Source: Pedosphaera sp. (GTDB taxonomy: Bacteria; Verrucomicrobiota; Verrucomicrobiia; Limisphaerales; SXQI01). From it: DNA of 58,661 nucleotides. The DNA lies in NCBI GenBank assembly GCA_025359965.1, contig JANYDC010000153.1, forward strand, positions 1-58,661, in the 5' to 3' direction. Of this stretch, positions 28,020-37,542 are shown piece by piece. Under the pieces are notes generated by a model. The model was not told where the DNA came from and ran no database searches. It saw nothing but the letters and a program-made list of their open reading frames with translations. A program made the translations under genes and the position numbers. Numbering within the stretch: position 1 is the first letter of the stretch; each line of letters opens with the position of its first letter.

Positions 28020-31000
28020 GGATGTGAACACAACTCTTCCATGCCAGGCAGTCGTCAAAAATCTGTGGATTGTGGTTGTGTTGGGATGGATGCTTTCGGC
28101 GGCTGCGGCACCCACTCCTCAGGAATCAGAATTTTTTGAAACAAAAATTCAGCCGATCCTGATCAACCATTGCTACAAATGCCACAGTGAGGCTGGCACT
28201 CGCGATGGTGGCAAAATCAAAGGGGGGCTTCGGGTTGATACCCGTGAAGGATTGTTCAAAGGCGGCGAGAGTGGGCCAGTGATCGTGCCCGGCAAACCTG
28301 AGGCTTCTTTGTTCGTCAAGGCGGTGCGCTATACGGACAAGGATTTGCAAATGCCCCCCAGCGATCGGAAGCTTTCTGATGCTCAAATTGTTGATATTGA
28401 GCATTGGATCAAAATTGGCGCGCCCGATCCTCGCAACGGTCCCGCCACTCAGATTGATCTCTATGCCCTCGAAAAGGCCAATGCTGCCCGCCACTGGGCT
28501 TTTCAACTCATTGATCCACCCGAACCGCCGAGCGTTGCCGATACGAATGGCTGGGTTCAATCACCTATTGATCAATACATTCTTGCCGATCTTCAGAAGC
28601 ATGGAATTGAGCCCTCAAAACGAGCGGATAAAACTTCGCTTATCCGCCGCGCGAGTTTTGATCTGACCGGCCTTCCTCCCACCCCTGCCGACGTCGATAA
28701 GTTTATTGCCGATGATTCGCCGGGTGCTTTCACGAACCTGGTGAACGGACTTCTGGATTCGCCGAGGTACGGTGAACGTTGGGGGCGTTTCTGGCTGGAT
28801 CTGGCCCGCTACTCAGACACCAAAGGGACCGGTATGGACGACCGATTTGTGGGTTCCTACACCTATCGGGATTATGTGATTCGCGCATTCAATGAGGACT
28901 TGCCTTACGACCAATTTATCCTTCAACAAATCGCGGCTGACAAACTCAAGGGCGGCCCCAAAAAGGATTTTGCCGCGCTCGGTTTTCTTACCCTCGGCAA
29001 TCGCTTTAACAACAACGCGGACGACATCATTGCCGACCGCATTGACGTGGTCTCAAAGTCGACTTTGGCTCTGACCATGACTTGTGCGCGCTGCCACGAC
29101 CACAAATTCGATCCCATTCCCACCATTGATTATTACTCGTGGCACGGCATTTTCAGCAGCTCCTACGAGCCTGAGGAAGGAGTGGTTATTGAGGGGGGGG
29201 AGACCAATAAAAACACCATTGCCTTTCAGGCTGAACTGGCAAAACAGACCTTTCAACTTGAGGAGTTTAAAAAGAACGCGCGCGAGCAGATCAAACGCAA
29301 ACTTATCGCCTCGGGCGGCAGCTACCTTCTCGCCCTAGCCGAAATGGAACGTTCCACCAACGGGAGTGTGCGAAACAATTTCCTGGGCAGCCGCGGCCTG
29401 AACCGCCGCTGGGCCGATTCCTGGGCGTCCGCCATCAAGAAAGCACAGACCGAGCACAGTCGGATTCTCGCCCCATGGATTGAACTGGCGTCCTTCCCTG
29501 AGGACGAGTTTGCCGCGCGTGCCCCGGGAATTCTCGTTAAGTATCGTGCAAACGCGGGAGCCGGCAAAACCATCAACCCCCAAGTGGCTCGTTTATTGAC
29601 ACCGTCACCCGAGTCCTTAAAACAACTGGCCGCCCGTTATTCCACCATGTTTGGGGAGGTAGAAAAAATTTGGGAATCCTCGCTTAAGTCCGCTGCCTCA
29701 CGCACCAATGCCCCATCCGGCTTGGCTGATGCCAGCATGGAGGAGATTCGCCAACTCTTCCACGACGCTGGCTCACTTGTTTACCTTCCGCAGGCATTGG
29801 TGGACGACATGTTTAACCGGGACAATCAGATCCGCAATCGCATCCGTGACATGGAAAAAATCATGACGGATAAAAAGGCCAGCCACCCCGGTGCTCCGCA
29901 GCGATCAGTCGTTTTGCTCGATAAATCCCAAGCGCAGGATTCCTACGTCCATGTGCGGGGAAGCGCTGGTTCGCGAGGGCCGAACGCGCCACGCCGCTTT
30001 CTCGAAATTCTTTCACCTCCGAATCGGCCCCAGTTCCACGACGGCAGCGGAAGGCTTGAACTGGCTCAGGCGATCGTCAGCGAGGACAATCCTTTGACCA
30101 GCCGCGTCATGGTCAACCGCATTTGGCAGGGGCATTTTGGTGAGGGCATAGTGCGAACACCCAATGATTTTGGGGTGCACTCGGAAAAGCCATCGCATCC
30201 TGAGTTGCTCGACTATCTGGCATGGACGTTTATGGAGGATAAGTGGTCCATAAAGACCATGCATCGCCGGATGATGTTTTCCAGCGCCTACCAGCAATCT
30301 TCAGAGGAAAATCCCCGCTACGCCCAGATAGATCCGGGCAATCGCCTTTTGTTTCGCATGAACCGTCGCCGTCTCGATTTCGAGGCTTTGCGTGATACGA
30401 TTCTTTTCATCGGTGGCCGCATCGATTTGACCATGGGCGGCCCCGGCGTTGCCTTGGATTCAGTGCCCTATTCCGAACGGCGTACGGTCTATGGTTTTGT
30501 GGATCGCGGCAAGCTTTCAGGCATGCAGCGAGCCTTTGATTTTGCCAATCCTGACTTGTGTGTCGGCAAACGCGATATCACCACCGTGCCTCAGCAGGCC
30601 CTGTTCCTCATGAACAGCCCGCTCGTGGTCGAGCAGGCAATTAATTTGGTGCGACGGTCTGATTTTACAGCGTTAATCAAGTCCGCAGACCACGTTCGTC
30701 TTTTGTATCGGCTAATTTATCAGCGTGCCCCCACCGAGACTGAATTGCGTCTTTCGCTGAACTATGTCGAGATTGAGGATCGCATGCCCAAACTCACCGC
30801 GGTTGGTGATTCACAGTGGGAATTTGGACTCGGTCAATTCGATCCCAACTCCAAGCGTGTCCGTGGTTTTGCTCCGATGAACCAGTTTTCCAATGGCGCA
30901 TGGCGCGGTGGGGGAGGCGCCACCCTTACCGCCGAAGGCGGGCACGCCTCTGCATTTGGCCAGACGGCGGTCATCCGGCGTTGGATTTCCCCCGCCGATG

Positions 31001-31383
31001 GAAGAGTCATTGTAGAAGGCCCGTTGCAACATTCCGGCGATGGCGATGGTGTTCAGGGTCTGGTGGTTTCCAGCCGCTTTGGCATGCTGGGAAGCGGCGT
31101 GGCTGAAAACTCCGGAGTTGATATCGCCGTCCGACCTCTTGATGTAAAAGAGGGGGACACCATCGATTTTCTTGTCTATTGCCGTGCCGAAGCCAGTGGG
31201 GATGATTTCATTTGGCGTCCGGTCATTTCCTTGGTCGACCCTTCCGATGCCAATGCTCAACCCAAAACGTTTGAGGCTGAGGCCGGGTTCCTAAAGGGGG
31301 CAACCGCCCGTTTCCAGATAATGGCATGGCAGAAATACGCCCAAGTCCTTCTCGAAACCAATGAACTGACTTACTACAATTGA
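28009..31383 (+). CDS. Large exported PSD1 cytochrome / DUF1549 / DUF1553 protein
   Basis: The product has 1124 residues. Signal segment WIVVVLGWMLSAAAA is followed by a PSD1-type haem c domain (CYKCHSE; LQMPPSDRKLSDAQI), then DUF1549 with SPIDQYILADLQKHGI, RRASFDLTGLPPTPADVD, RYGERWGRFWLDLARYSDT and a second CARCHDHKFDP. DUF1553 follows, with SRVMVNRIWQGHFGEGIVRT, PNDFGVHSEKPSHPELLDYL and VPQQALFLMNSP. The C-terminal 200 residues add a jelly-roll-like stretch. It overlaps the DUF1501 gene by 11 bases. The start is uncertain: TTG at 28009 or GTG at 28024. Such pairs are thought to act in polysaccharide use, without direct proof. Confidence 0.9.
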   Translation: MFRKDVNTTLPCQAVVKNLWIVVVLGWMLSAAAAPTPQESEFFETKIQPILINHCYKCHSEAGTRDGGKIKGGLRVDTREGLFKGGESGPVIVPGKPEASLFVKAVRYTDKDLQMPPSDRKLSDAQIVDIEHWIKIGAPDPRNGPATQIDLYALEKANAARHWAFQLIDPPEPPSVADTNGWVQSPIDQYILADLQKHGIEPSKRADKTSLIRRASFDLTGLPPTPADVDKFIADDSPGAFTNLVNGLLDSPRYGERWGRFWLDLARYSDTKGTGMDDRFVGSYTYRDYVIRAFNEDLPYDQFILQQIAADKLKGGPKKDFAALGFLTLGNRFNNNADDIIADRIDVVSKSTLALTMTCARCHDHKFDPIPTIDYYSWHGIFSSSYEPEEGVVIEGGETNKNTIAFQAELAKQTFQLEEFKKNAREQIKRKLIASGGSYLLALAEMERSTNGSVRNNFLGSRGLNRRWADSWASAIKKAQTEHSRILAPWIELASFPEDEFAARAPGILVKYRANAGAGKTINPQVARLLTPSPESLKQLAARYSTMFGEVEKIWESSLKSAASRTNAPSGLADASMEEIRQLFHDAGSLVYLPQALVDDMFNRDNQIRNRIRDMEKIMTDKKASHPGAPQRSVVLLDKSQAQDSYVHVRGSAGSRGPNAPRRFLEILSPPNRPQFHDGSGRLELAQAIVSEDNPLTSRVMVNRIWQGHFGEGIVRTPNDFGVHSEKPSHPELLDYLAWTFMEDKWSIKTMHRRMMFSSAYQQSSEENPRYAQIDPGNRLLFRMNRRRLDFEALRDTILFIGGRIDLTMGGPGVALDSVPYSERRTVYGFVDRGKLSGMQRAFDFANPDLCVGKRDITTVPQQALFLMNSPLVVEQAINLVRRSDFTALIKSADHVRLLYRLIYQRAPTETELRLSLNYVEIEDRMPKLTAVGDSQWEFGLGQFDPNSKRVRGFAPMNQFSNGAWRGGGGATLTAEGGHASAFGQTAVIRRWISPADGRVIVEGPLQHSGDGDGVQGLVVSSRFGMLGSGVAENSGVDIAVRPLDVKEGDTIDFLVYCRAEASGDDFIWRPVISLVDPSDANAQPKTFEAEAGFLKGATARFQIMAWQKYAQVLLETNELTYYN

Positions 31384-31423
31384 CTAGTGGTGTGCTTGGT
31401 GAACTGGAGCTTATCCCCGTTCT

Positions 31424-32869
31424 TCAAGGATTCATGAAATCAAAAATCGCGAGCCGCCCATTGTGTTCGGCGGAGAGGATGACCTGGGTGCCTTGCTTGA
31501 TTTCCAAGGCTTGACCGTGCTCCACGTAACCGGAATCGGGTACGTACATTTGTGCTTCGGTCTGATTCACCAGATACCATTTGCCTTGATGGAAGGAAAA
31601 ATACCCTTGGGGTTCCCGGTCAGCATCCATCGGCGACACATTTGAAAAAACGTGCCACTTATAGATGTACATGTTGTGATGAACCGTCAAAGAGGCTTGG
31701 TCGTGCGTGTAGGCACCTGGACCTTTCAGGCGGTAAAATTGAGCGAAAGGCACCGGCGAAGTGAGCCTCTGGCGCGTGAAGGGGCAGACCATTGGCGTGC
31801 CCGGCTCCAATGGAAACCATTCCGTGCCATTGGGCGAAGGGTGAAGCAGGTCTATCGTTTTATAGAGGGCCTTCTCCCACTCTGCCGCAGAGGCTCGGCC
31901 GCTGGGGTGGTGCAACCCTGAGACAAATGTCTTAAGAAACAGGGCCTGCAAGTGCGAACCCATGGCACTCAGAGAAGGGTTCGGAGCGGGGTTGGGGCGA
32001 TTAGAGTGATCTGTCGGATTTTCGATGAACAGTGCGTGTTTCCCCATGGCCAGGGCCTCATCTTCCTCTGCGGACTTGGAGGAATGAATCTTCGGGCCTT
32101 GTAGAGGGTGTCTTAGCATGAGGGTCTCGTACAGCAGCACCCCCAGCGCATGCTGATCGGTTTCGATGGAAGGCAATTTTGTTCCCGTGAGCACCTCTGG
32201 CGCAATGTAACCGGGCGTGCCTAAAACAGAAGGCGGCGCGATTCCGGGCACCACTAGTGAATCGCAGTCAATAATGCAGGCATCCCCATTCTTTGGGTCG
32301 ATCAGCACGTTGTTGTGCGAAAGGTCCGAGTGAGCAAGCCCTCCAAAATGAAGCCGGCGAACCGCACTGGCCATCACCGCACAGACTTGAAGGTAACGCT
32401 TAAAATCTCCCTTCTCCGAGTCGGGCAACAGTTTGCGAGCCTTCATTCCCGTGAACCAGCGGCCCTTCTTTTCCCGAACCGAGCCAGTCCGGTCGCGAAA
32501 GAAAAAATTATTGCGATAGGCGGGCACTACCACCCCAAGAACCGGTTCAACGAGGTTGTGTCGACGCATGAATTCCGGCGGAAGCTTAACTCCTCGGCTA
32601 TCCACAATACCCACTGGCCAGCAGAAATGTTTTTTCCAGTGATTAGCCTGAGCCCCGTCCTTGGTGGGATTGAACGGGCCGATGATTTTTTCCAGCCGAC
32701 GCTTGCGTTCAAGCCGGTCAGCCAGGTGGCTGTGGAAAAAACCGATGATATGTTCGTGCTGCTTGCTGAAGAACACCACTTTCTCGCCACCAGATGCGAT
32801 GGATTCGGTCTCAAAAGTCATTTCGACTCCTTCCACCGTTTTCGCGTTGAAATAAGGTGCGGCTGCCAT
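31424..32869 (-). CDS. TerY-associated protein kinase (third gene of TerY triad)
   Basis: The product has 481 residues. The kinase domain covers about residues 15-340: the HRD loop is HSDLSHNN (180-187), the DFG motif is replaced by DCD (IDCDSLVVPG, 201-203) and GTPGYIAPEVL (217-227) is the activation-end motif. These forms are typical of the kinases in TerY-phosphorylation triads. The C-terminal 140 residues are not recognised. The gene starts 4 bases after the phosphatase gene ends. With the von Willebrand A protein and phosphatase it forms the triad described in comparative work on Ter stress systems. Its target is unknown; the FHA-like membrane proteins nearby are candidates. Confidence 0.85.
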   Translation of the reverse strand: MAAAPYFNAKTVEGVEMTFETESIASGGEKVVFFSKQHEHIIGFFHSHLADRLERKRRLEKIIGPFNPTKDGAQANHWKKHFCWPVGIVDSRGVKLPPEFMRRHNLVEPVLGVVVPAYRNNFFFRDRTGSVREKKGRWFTGMKARKLLPDSEKGDFKRYLQVCAVMASAVRRLHFGGLAHSDLSHNNVLIDPKNGDACIIDCDSLVVPGIAPPSVLGTPGYIAPEVLTGTKLPSIETDQHALGVLLYETLMLRHPLQGPKIHSSKSAEEDEALAMGKHALFIENPTDHSNRPNPAPNPSLSAMGSHLQALFLKTFVSGLHHPSGRASAAEWEKALYKTIDLLHPSPNGTEWFPLEPGTPMVCPFTRQRLTSPVPFAQFYRLKGPGAYTHDQASLTVHHNMYIYKWHVFSNVSPMDADREPQGYFSFHQGKWYLVNQTEAQMYVPDSGYVEHGQALEIKQGTQVILSAEHNGRLAIFDFMNP

Positions 32870-32873
32870 TTGG

Positions 32874-33968
32874 TCAAAAAGTCACGGTTGTTGGGAAACG
32901 GTGCATGAGCAAAAGGCTGCGATCATCGTTTTCGCCCCGTTTCTCAAAGCCGAGCCACTCAGCCAAAGCCCAGCCCGCACCCTCCTGGTTCAGTATCGAC
33001 GGACGGACTGGCTGTGCGGTGAAATCGGGCAGCTTTTCCTTCACCCCTCCATAGAGCTGGCCAAACAATTCAATGGATTTTTTTTGCAACGGGTAAAACG
33101 GATCTTCCACTCCGTCGGTGCAGAGCAATAGGCACTCAATTTTCTCACAATTCAACAGCACATCGATCCGCTCGGACTTGGTGCGCGCGCAGGTGTCTGG
33201 AACAAAGCACGAGACCTCTCCGGAAAATGAGCCTGAATCTGAGGCTCCAAGGATCTGCGTGGTTTTATCGTTAAACAAAACACAAATCGCCCCATCCCCA
33301 ATCTGGTTGCATAAAAACAATTCACGTTTTTTACCGTGGAAATGAACCAGCGTCAGCAGGGTGGAACGAAAATCCTTCGGGGCACTGCTGCATGCCAGTG
33401 CTGCTTCTTCCAGAGTGGCGCAGGCCAGAGCAACTGCTTTGGAAATTTGTGTCTTCAGGAAGTCGGTCAATTTCTCCGGCGATTCCTCCAATGCCGGGTC
33501 CATCTGTTCCACTTGCTCAATGATATGGTCCGTGACACGCAGTGAGGTCAGATGCGAACCCAGCCTGCTCCATTTCGACGAACCCGCCCCATCGGCGGCG
33601 CACAATATTGTGCACCGGGAACTTGACCTGAAACGAATAGCGTCCTCGCGGTGCGTACCTTGGTGGGCGTGTTGCCTGCCGCGACGTGTTGCTCCTGCCA
33701 CGCGCCATCCCGTGTTCAGAATCAGATCGGAGGACACATTGTCCTGATAAACATGATTCTTTAGCTCTGGATACTTGGTTGTCAGCAGGGCGGGGCACCA
33801 CTCGTCAGCCGCCGCCATATTCTTCCATCCAGCAGCTTTCGGCGCGGTCCCTTCCTTAATAAGCATCTCGGGCTTTGGTGTTTTGGGCTGAGAGTGGCCA
33901 CCGAGACCTGATTTTTCCGGACCATCCTCAGGCTGCATGAAATCTCGAACGGATTTGATGATGTTCAC
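32874..33968 (-). CDS. PP2C-type protein phosphatase of the TerY triad
   Basis: The product has 364 residues, starting with GTG. After about 85 variable residues comes a PP2C domain with metal-binding acidic sites: HREDAI (about 106-111), DGAGSSKWS (126-134), a GDG turn (NQIGDGAICVLF), LLCTDGVEDPF and a final NDDRSLLL (347-354). It reverses serine/threonine phosphorylation and should oppose the kinase encoded 4 bases downstream. The N-terminal tail up to residue 60 is polar and low in structure. Confidence 0.86.
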   Translation of the reverse strand: MNIIKSVRDFMQPEDGPEKSGLGGHSQPKTPKPEMLIKEGTAPKAAGWKNMAAADEWCPALLTTKYPELKNHVYQDNVSSDLILNTGWRVAGATRRGRQHAHQGTHREDAIRFRSSSRCTILCAADGAGSSKWSRLGSHLTSLRVTDHIIEQVEQMDPALEESPEKLTDFLKTQISKAVALACATLEEAALACSSAPKDFRSTLLTLVHFHGKKRELFLCNQIGDGAICVLFNDKTTQILGASDSGSFSGEVSCFVPDTCARTKSERIDVLLNCEKIECLLLCTDGVEDPFYPLQKKSIELFGQLYGGVKEKLPDFTAQPVRPSILNQEGAGWALAEWLGFEKRGENDDRSLLLMHRFPTTVTF

Positions 33969-34011
33969 TGGTTCAAGATTTTGTGCGTGGCGGAGGCTCT
34001 TCAGCTTGTTC

Positions 34012-34659
34012 CTACATGTGGATGACTATCTCGGGAGGCGGGGGCGGCAGGCTGATTCCCTCGGCAGGCGCTGCGGCACCTGTCCCGCCGATTTTCTGGC
34101 TCGTTTGCTTGATGGATGCGGAAACCCATTTGAAAAATTGTTTAAATGCGTCAGGGCTCATATCCTTCATGATGAGCACGTTGTCCGTCACGCGCTTTAA
34201 CACTTCAGGCACCGCTCGATCTCCGCAGGCCACGGCTATCACATTGCCCGGCCGCTTGGCCTTGAGTTCGTCGGCGGCGGGTTCCCATCGGTCCGTGGGT
34301 TCGCCATCGGTGAAAATAAAGATCAGGGGTTTCCAATCACCTTTTTGCTCAGGTGTGTTTTTTTTGACCTCGCGGTCTATGGCGTCGCTTAATAGCTTTA
34401 GAGCGGCTCCCAATGCGGTGGTTCCTCCGGCACGGAGATCGGGCGAGTTGAACTGGGACAACTCAGTCAACGGGACAATCTGCTGGGCGTTGCTGTCGAA
34501 GGTTATTACTGAGAGGTACGTACTCTCAACGGCTGAGGGATCGCCCATCAATTCGCTGTGGAGGGCTCGGATGCCGGACTTTACGGATTCAATGGGGTTG
34601 CCATTCATGGATCCGGAGCAGTCGGCCAGAATATACACGGGGAGTCTTCGCAGTGACAT
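34012..34659 (-). CDS. terY: TerY-like von Willebrand factor A protein
   Basis: This 215-residue vWA-domain protein has an intact metal-ion-dependent adhesion site: DCSGSMNG (Asp13, Ser15, Ser17), Thr80/81 in AGGTTALGAAL and Asp118 in FTDGEPTD. The C-terminus is proline-rich (LPPPPPEIVIHM). TerY proteins are cytosolic and are thought to act as the substrate-presenting or scaffold part of the kinase-phosphatase triad. It is the first gene of the triad, 43 bases before the phosphatase. Confidence 0.88.
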   Translation of the reverse strand: MSLRRLPVYILADCSGSMNGNPIESVKSGIRALHSELMGDPSAVESTYLSVITFDSNAQQIVPLTELSQFNSPDLRAGGTTALGAALKLLSDAIDREVKKNTPEQKGDWKPLIFIFTDGEPTDRWEPAADELKAKRPGNVIAVACGDRAVPEVLKRVTDNVLIMKDMSPDAFKQFFKWVSASIKQTSQKIGGTGAAAPAEGISLPPPPPEIVIHM

Positions 34660-34898
34660 AAGATTGGTACCGCAATGTTGGTTGGATTGTTTTACTTATT
34701 GACGTTCCAAAAGACAATCTGAAATCCCGTTTTCCTTTGACACAACTTAGCTTAATGTTCATTTTTGCTCATTAGGTGCCGGTGTGTGTATCGCACTGCG
34801 GCTTTGAATCAATTTCCCCGGTTTTGTAGCACAAATGGTTCACCATAAGAACAGGAATCGCCGCTCTGCCTGACCATGCTAAAGCTAGTCTGAGCTCC

Positions 34899-36008
34899 AT
34901 GTCCGATTTTATCCCAAACAAACCGGCCGCGCCGCCCAAGGTTTACGAGAAGACCTATGAGCAGGATGAAATGCCCGCCGGGCCGAGCCGTAGCATCTCT
35001 ACCCCGGATGCAAACAAGGCGGACAAGATGCCGCGCACTGCCAGTGTTGGCAAGGGCAGAGGTGCTCTGGCAGCGATTCCTGAATCGGTATTTCGGGGTG
35101 TGGACGGGATGCTCGACAAGTTTTTGGGTGAACACGCCTCCACCCTCCGGAGCAATAAACCCCTCCTGTTCGGTCTGGCCGGTTTTATGGGCGCAGCATT
35201 TGGCGCGCTCATCGCCGAAGTTGTTCCGCACCTTCATCTGGCAAATGCCCGCATTGGGGAGAGTTTATACACAGGACTTTATTCCGGCGTTGTTTCAGGC
35301 GTTCTTGCCCCATTTCTATGGTTGGCCGGTGAGTATTATTTGCGCAGGATGGAGGTTCACTGGCGCGTTCTAGTAAAACCAATCGTCTCCGGCGCCGCTG
35401 CTGGCGTTCTTGCTGGAGGGTTGGCTGGATTCTTGTATGGGTCGGCTTACGTGGTGGAGTACTGGCGCGAGATTTTGCTCAGGCCGATTTGCTGGGGCGC
35501 CATGGGAGTGATGCTTGGATGGAGGCTTTCTTCGTTCTCGCCGAATCTTAGCGTGGCGCGCAGTCTGGCAGGCGGCGCCATGGGTGGTGTAGTGGGTGGC
35601 GTCGCCTTCTTATTCACCGCCATTTTGTTTCCCCAATTTATCGGCCGCATTATTGGCTTTGGAGTCATGGGCGCTGCTCTGGGGTTGGCGCTGGTGGCTG
35701 TCGATTCCCTCTTTCGTGATGCCGTTCTCGAAGTCATCTGGGCTCGTAACGAAATCACCCATATTCCTTTGGGTCCGCGTCCGGTCTACATAGGGGGAGG
35801 GGATGACCATGTCTCCATTGCGGGCCTCTCCGAGCATGCGATCAGCCTCACTTTCGACAAGGGGCAGATTCTTTATGTGGAAAAAGCCAGCGGCAAGAAA
35901 ACCCCCTTGAAAGACGGCACCCGCATCAAAATCGGTCGAGTCGAACTGGCAATCCACGCCAAGCAAGCCCCAACCAAGACGGCTGCACAAAGAGAAGAGG
36001 AATATTAG
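34899..36008 (+). CDS. Multi-pass membrane protein with C-terminal FHA-like domain
   Basis: The product has 369 residues. About 85 polar N-terminal residues are followed by five or six glycine-rich membrane segments (LLFGLAGFMGAAFGALIAEV, AAAGVLAGGLAGFLYGSAYV, GGAMGGVVGGVAFLFTAILF, IIGFGVMGAALGLALVAV). A C-terminal beta domain has the FHA pattern: IPLGPRPVYIGGGDDHVSIA (the G-rich turn), SLTFDKGQILYVEK and LKDGTRIKIGRVELAI. FHA domains bind phosphothreonine. It is divergent from terY and convergent with a related gene, so it probably reads the phosphorylation state set by the triad. It is not a family I can name. Confidence 0.75.
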   Translation: MSDFIPNKPAAPPKVYEKTYEQDEMPAGPSRSISTPDANKADKMPRTASVGKGRGALAAIPESVFRGVDGMLDKFLGEHASTLRSNKPLLFGLAGFMGAAFGALIAEVVPHLHLANARIGESLYTGLYSGVVSGVLAPFLWLAGEYYLRRMEVHWRVLVKPIVSGAAAGVLAGGLAGFLYGSAYVVEYWREILLRPICWGAMGVMLGWRLSSFSPNLSVARSLAGGAMGGVVGGVAFLFTAILFPQFIGRIIGFGVMGAALGLALVAVDSLFRDAVLEVIWARNEITHIPLGPRPVYIGGGDDHVSIAGLSEHAISLTFDKGQILYVEKASGKKTPLKDGTRIKIGRVELAIHAKQAPTKTAAQREEEY

Positions 36009-36025
36009 CCCGCACAATTGGCGGG
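36009..36025. terminator. Weak bidirectional hairpin between converging membrane-protein genes
   Basis: CCCGC (36009-36013) and GCGGG (36021-36025) form a 5-bp stem with a 7-base loop, placed between the stops of the two converging FHA-type genes (36008 and 36035). There is no T run on either side, so termination is only suggested. Confidence 0.3.
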
Positions 36026-36034
36026 GCCGTTAAG

Positions 36035-37402
36035 TCAAGTTTTGCTGTCGGTTTGAATCTCGATGATGAGATTCCCGATTTGCAGTTTGTTGCCGTTGTA
36101 AAGTGTGTGGCGCGTTTCAGTCATGAGATTCTCCATCTCGACCCGTCCGTCGATGAAAACTACGATGGCGGTCTCTGCTGGAAAACCTTGAGCCTCGGGC
36201 AGGTAGAGGTGAGCGTTAGGCGAGCTTCCAAGAATCACGGGATCAGGCCCCAGATTAATCACAGTCCGTTCATTTTCATCCCAGTGGACCACTAGAGCCG
36301 CCTCGCGGGCCAGACTTTCCATGATCGCTACGATGCAGCCGATCGACAATCCTAGTAGCACTGTGCCAATCATTCTTCCGGCCAGTTCCCCAAGTGTGGT
36401 GATGGCAACTTGGAATGCGATGCCTCCCAGAGTGCCTCCCAGCAAGCCCGCTGCGGCGGCTTTGGATTTGGGCAGGTTTGGAATGAAGAACGCAAGTCCC
36501 CAACCCAGCAGTCCACCCATGGCAACCCATCCGAAAACTTGCCCGCCTTTCAGCAGCCAGCCTAAATTTTGATTGCCCGCAAACAACACCTGAGCACCCA
36601 CCGAGAAAAGGTATTGGCTGATCGCCCCAGAAAGTACCCCAGCCAGAAGACCTCCCCTTAGCAGGCGAAGGGCAGCTGGACCATTCATCAATTGTCGCCG
36701 CATTAGTTGGTTTTGGCCCATCACAAGACCGAATGACAGGGCGATGGCCAGGATGGCTGTCCAACAACCAATGACCAAGGTTGGTTTCCACGCCATCTTG
36801 GCGGCGAGCGCCGTCTGCATCAGGGTTGATTTTGGTGGCGTCACCTCGAATGTGCAGACCAGATTGGTCGGGTTGCCGTAGGAGAGCGAACCGGAGTATT
36901 GCTTAATTTCGCCATTGGCCTTCACCGCCACTTGAAAGGCGGTGGGATCGTTACCCCCTTTGTTCGAGTAGTGATGCACCAAAACTTGATAGGTTCCCAA
37001 AGCGGCCCCATTTGTGGGGAAAAAAATGTTCTCCACCGGCTTCTCCGAATAAGGCTGGCTGGCGTTCATATCAACATCCAGCTCGCCTCCGTGAGGGGCC
37101 TTTTTGTTGCTGAAATAAATGTGCTCGCCGGAAGGGTTGATGCAATGGAGATCCAAGTCGTTGATATTGTTCCAAATCAAGGTCAACTGGACATCGCCCG
37201 ACTTGGCGCCTTCCCTCTTTTGCCGTTCCTGAAAATCGTTGCCGAAGACCAAAATCGCCGAGTCCTGCTGCTGGTCCCCATTGTTGCTCCTGCTTTTTAA
37301 GGTCAGCAAAAGCGGTTCACCAAGTAGCCAGCCCACGAGGCAACCCAGTGCGCCAAGAATGCCGAAGAACAGAGGCTTCGGCATTGAATAGATGAACTTC
37401 AT
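36035..37402 (-). CDS. DUF2135 (YfaP-like) multi-pass membrane protein with C-terminal FHA-like domain
   Basis: The product has 455 residues from the ATG at 37402 (MKFIYSMPKPLFFG); a TTG nine codons upstream is also open. An N-terminal membrane helix (FFGILGALGCLVGWLLG) is followed by an extracytoplasmic DUF2135 domain (VQLTLIWNNINDLDLHCINP, SGEHIYFSNKKAPHGGELDV, GTYQVLVHHYSNKG). Five glycine-rich membrane segments come next, then an FHA-like end (VINLGPDPVILGSSPNAHLY, NGNKLQIGNLIIEI). The second half matches the layout of the protein at 34899-36008, so the two are paralogues. DUF2135 is known from YfaP-type proteins near vWA proteins. It probably transmits an outside signal to the TerY triad; this is an inference. 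Confidence 0.75.
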   Translation of the reverse strand: MKFIYSMPKPLFFGILGALGCLVGWLLGEPLLLTLKSRSNNGDQQQDSAILVFGNDFQERQKREGAKSGDVQLTLIWNNINDLDLHCINPSGEHIYFSNKKAPHGGELDVDMNASQPYSEKPVENIFFPTNGAALGTYQVLVHHYSNKGGNDPTAFQVAVKANGEIKQYSGSLSYGNPTNLVCTFEVTPPKSTLMQTALAAKMAWKPTLVIGCWTAILAIALSFGLVMGQNQLMRRQLMNGPAALRLLRGGLLAGVLSGAISQYLFSVGAQVLFAGNQNLGWLLKGGQVFGWVAMGGLLGWGLAFFIPNLPKSKAAAAGLLGGTLGGIAFQVAITTLGELAGRMIGTVLLGLSIGCIVAIMESLAREAALVVHWDENERTVINLGPDPVILGSSPNAHLYLPEAQGFPAETAIVVFIDGRVEMENLMTETRHTLYNGNKLQIGNLIIEIQTDSKT

Positions 37403-37542
37403 TCCAGTATTCGTTGAGGAGTAAAACAACCGTCAACTTGCTGAACTACTACCGTATTTAGAATAAATTGAAATACAGCTGGCCAAAGCATGGTCATCCG
37501 CTTTCTCACGTTCAAGCCATTATTTTGCGCAGCAAGGATTTA

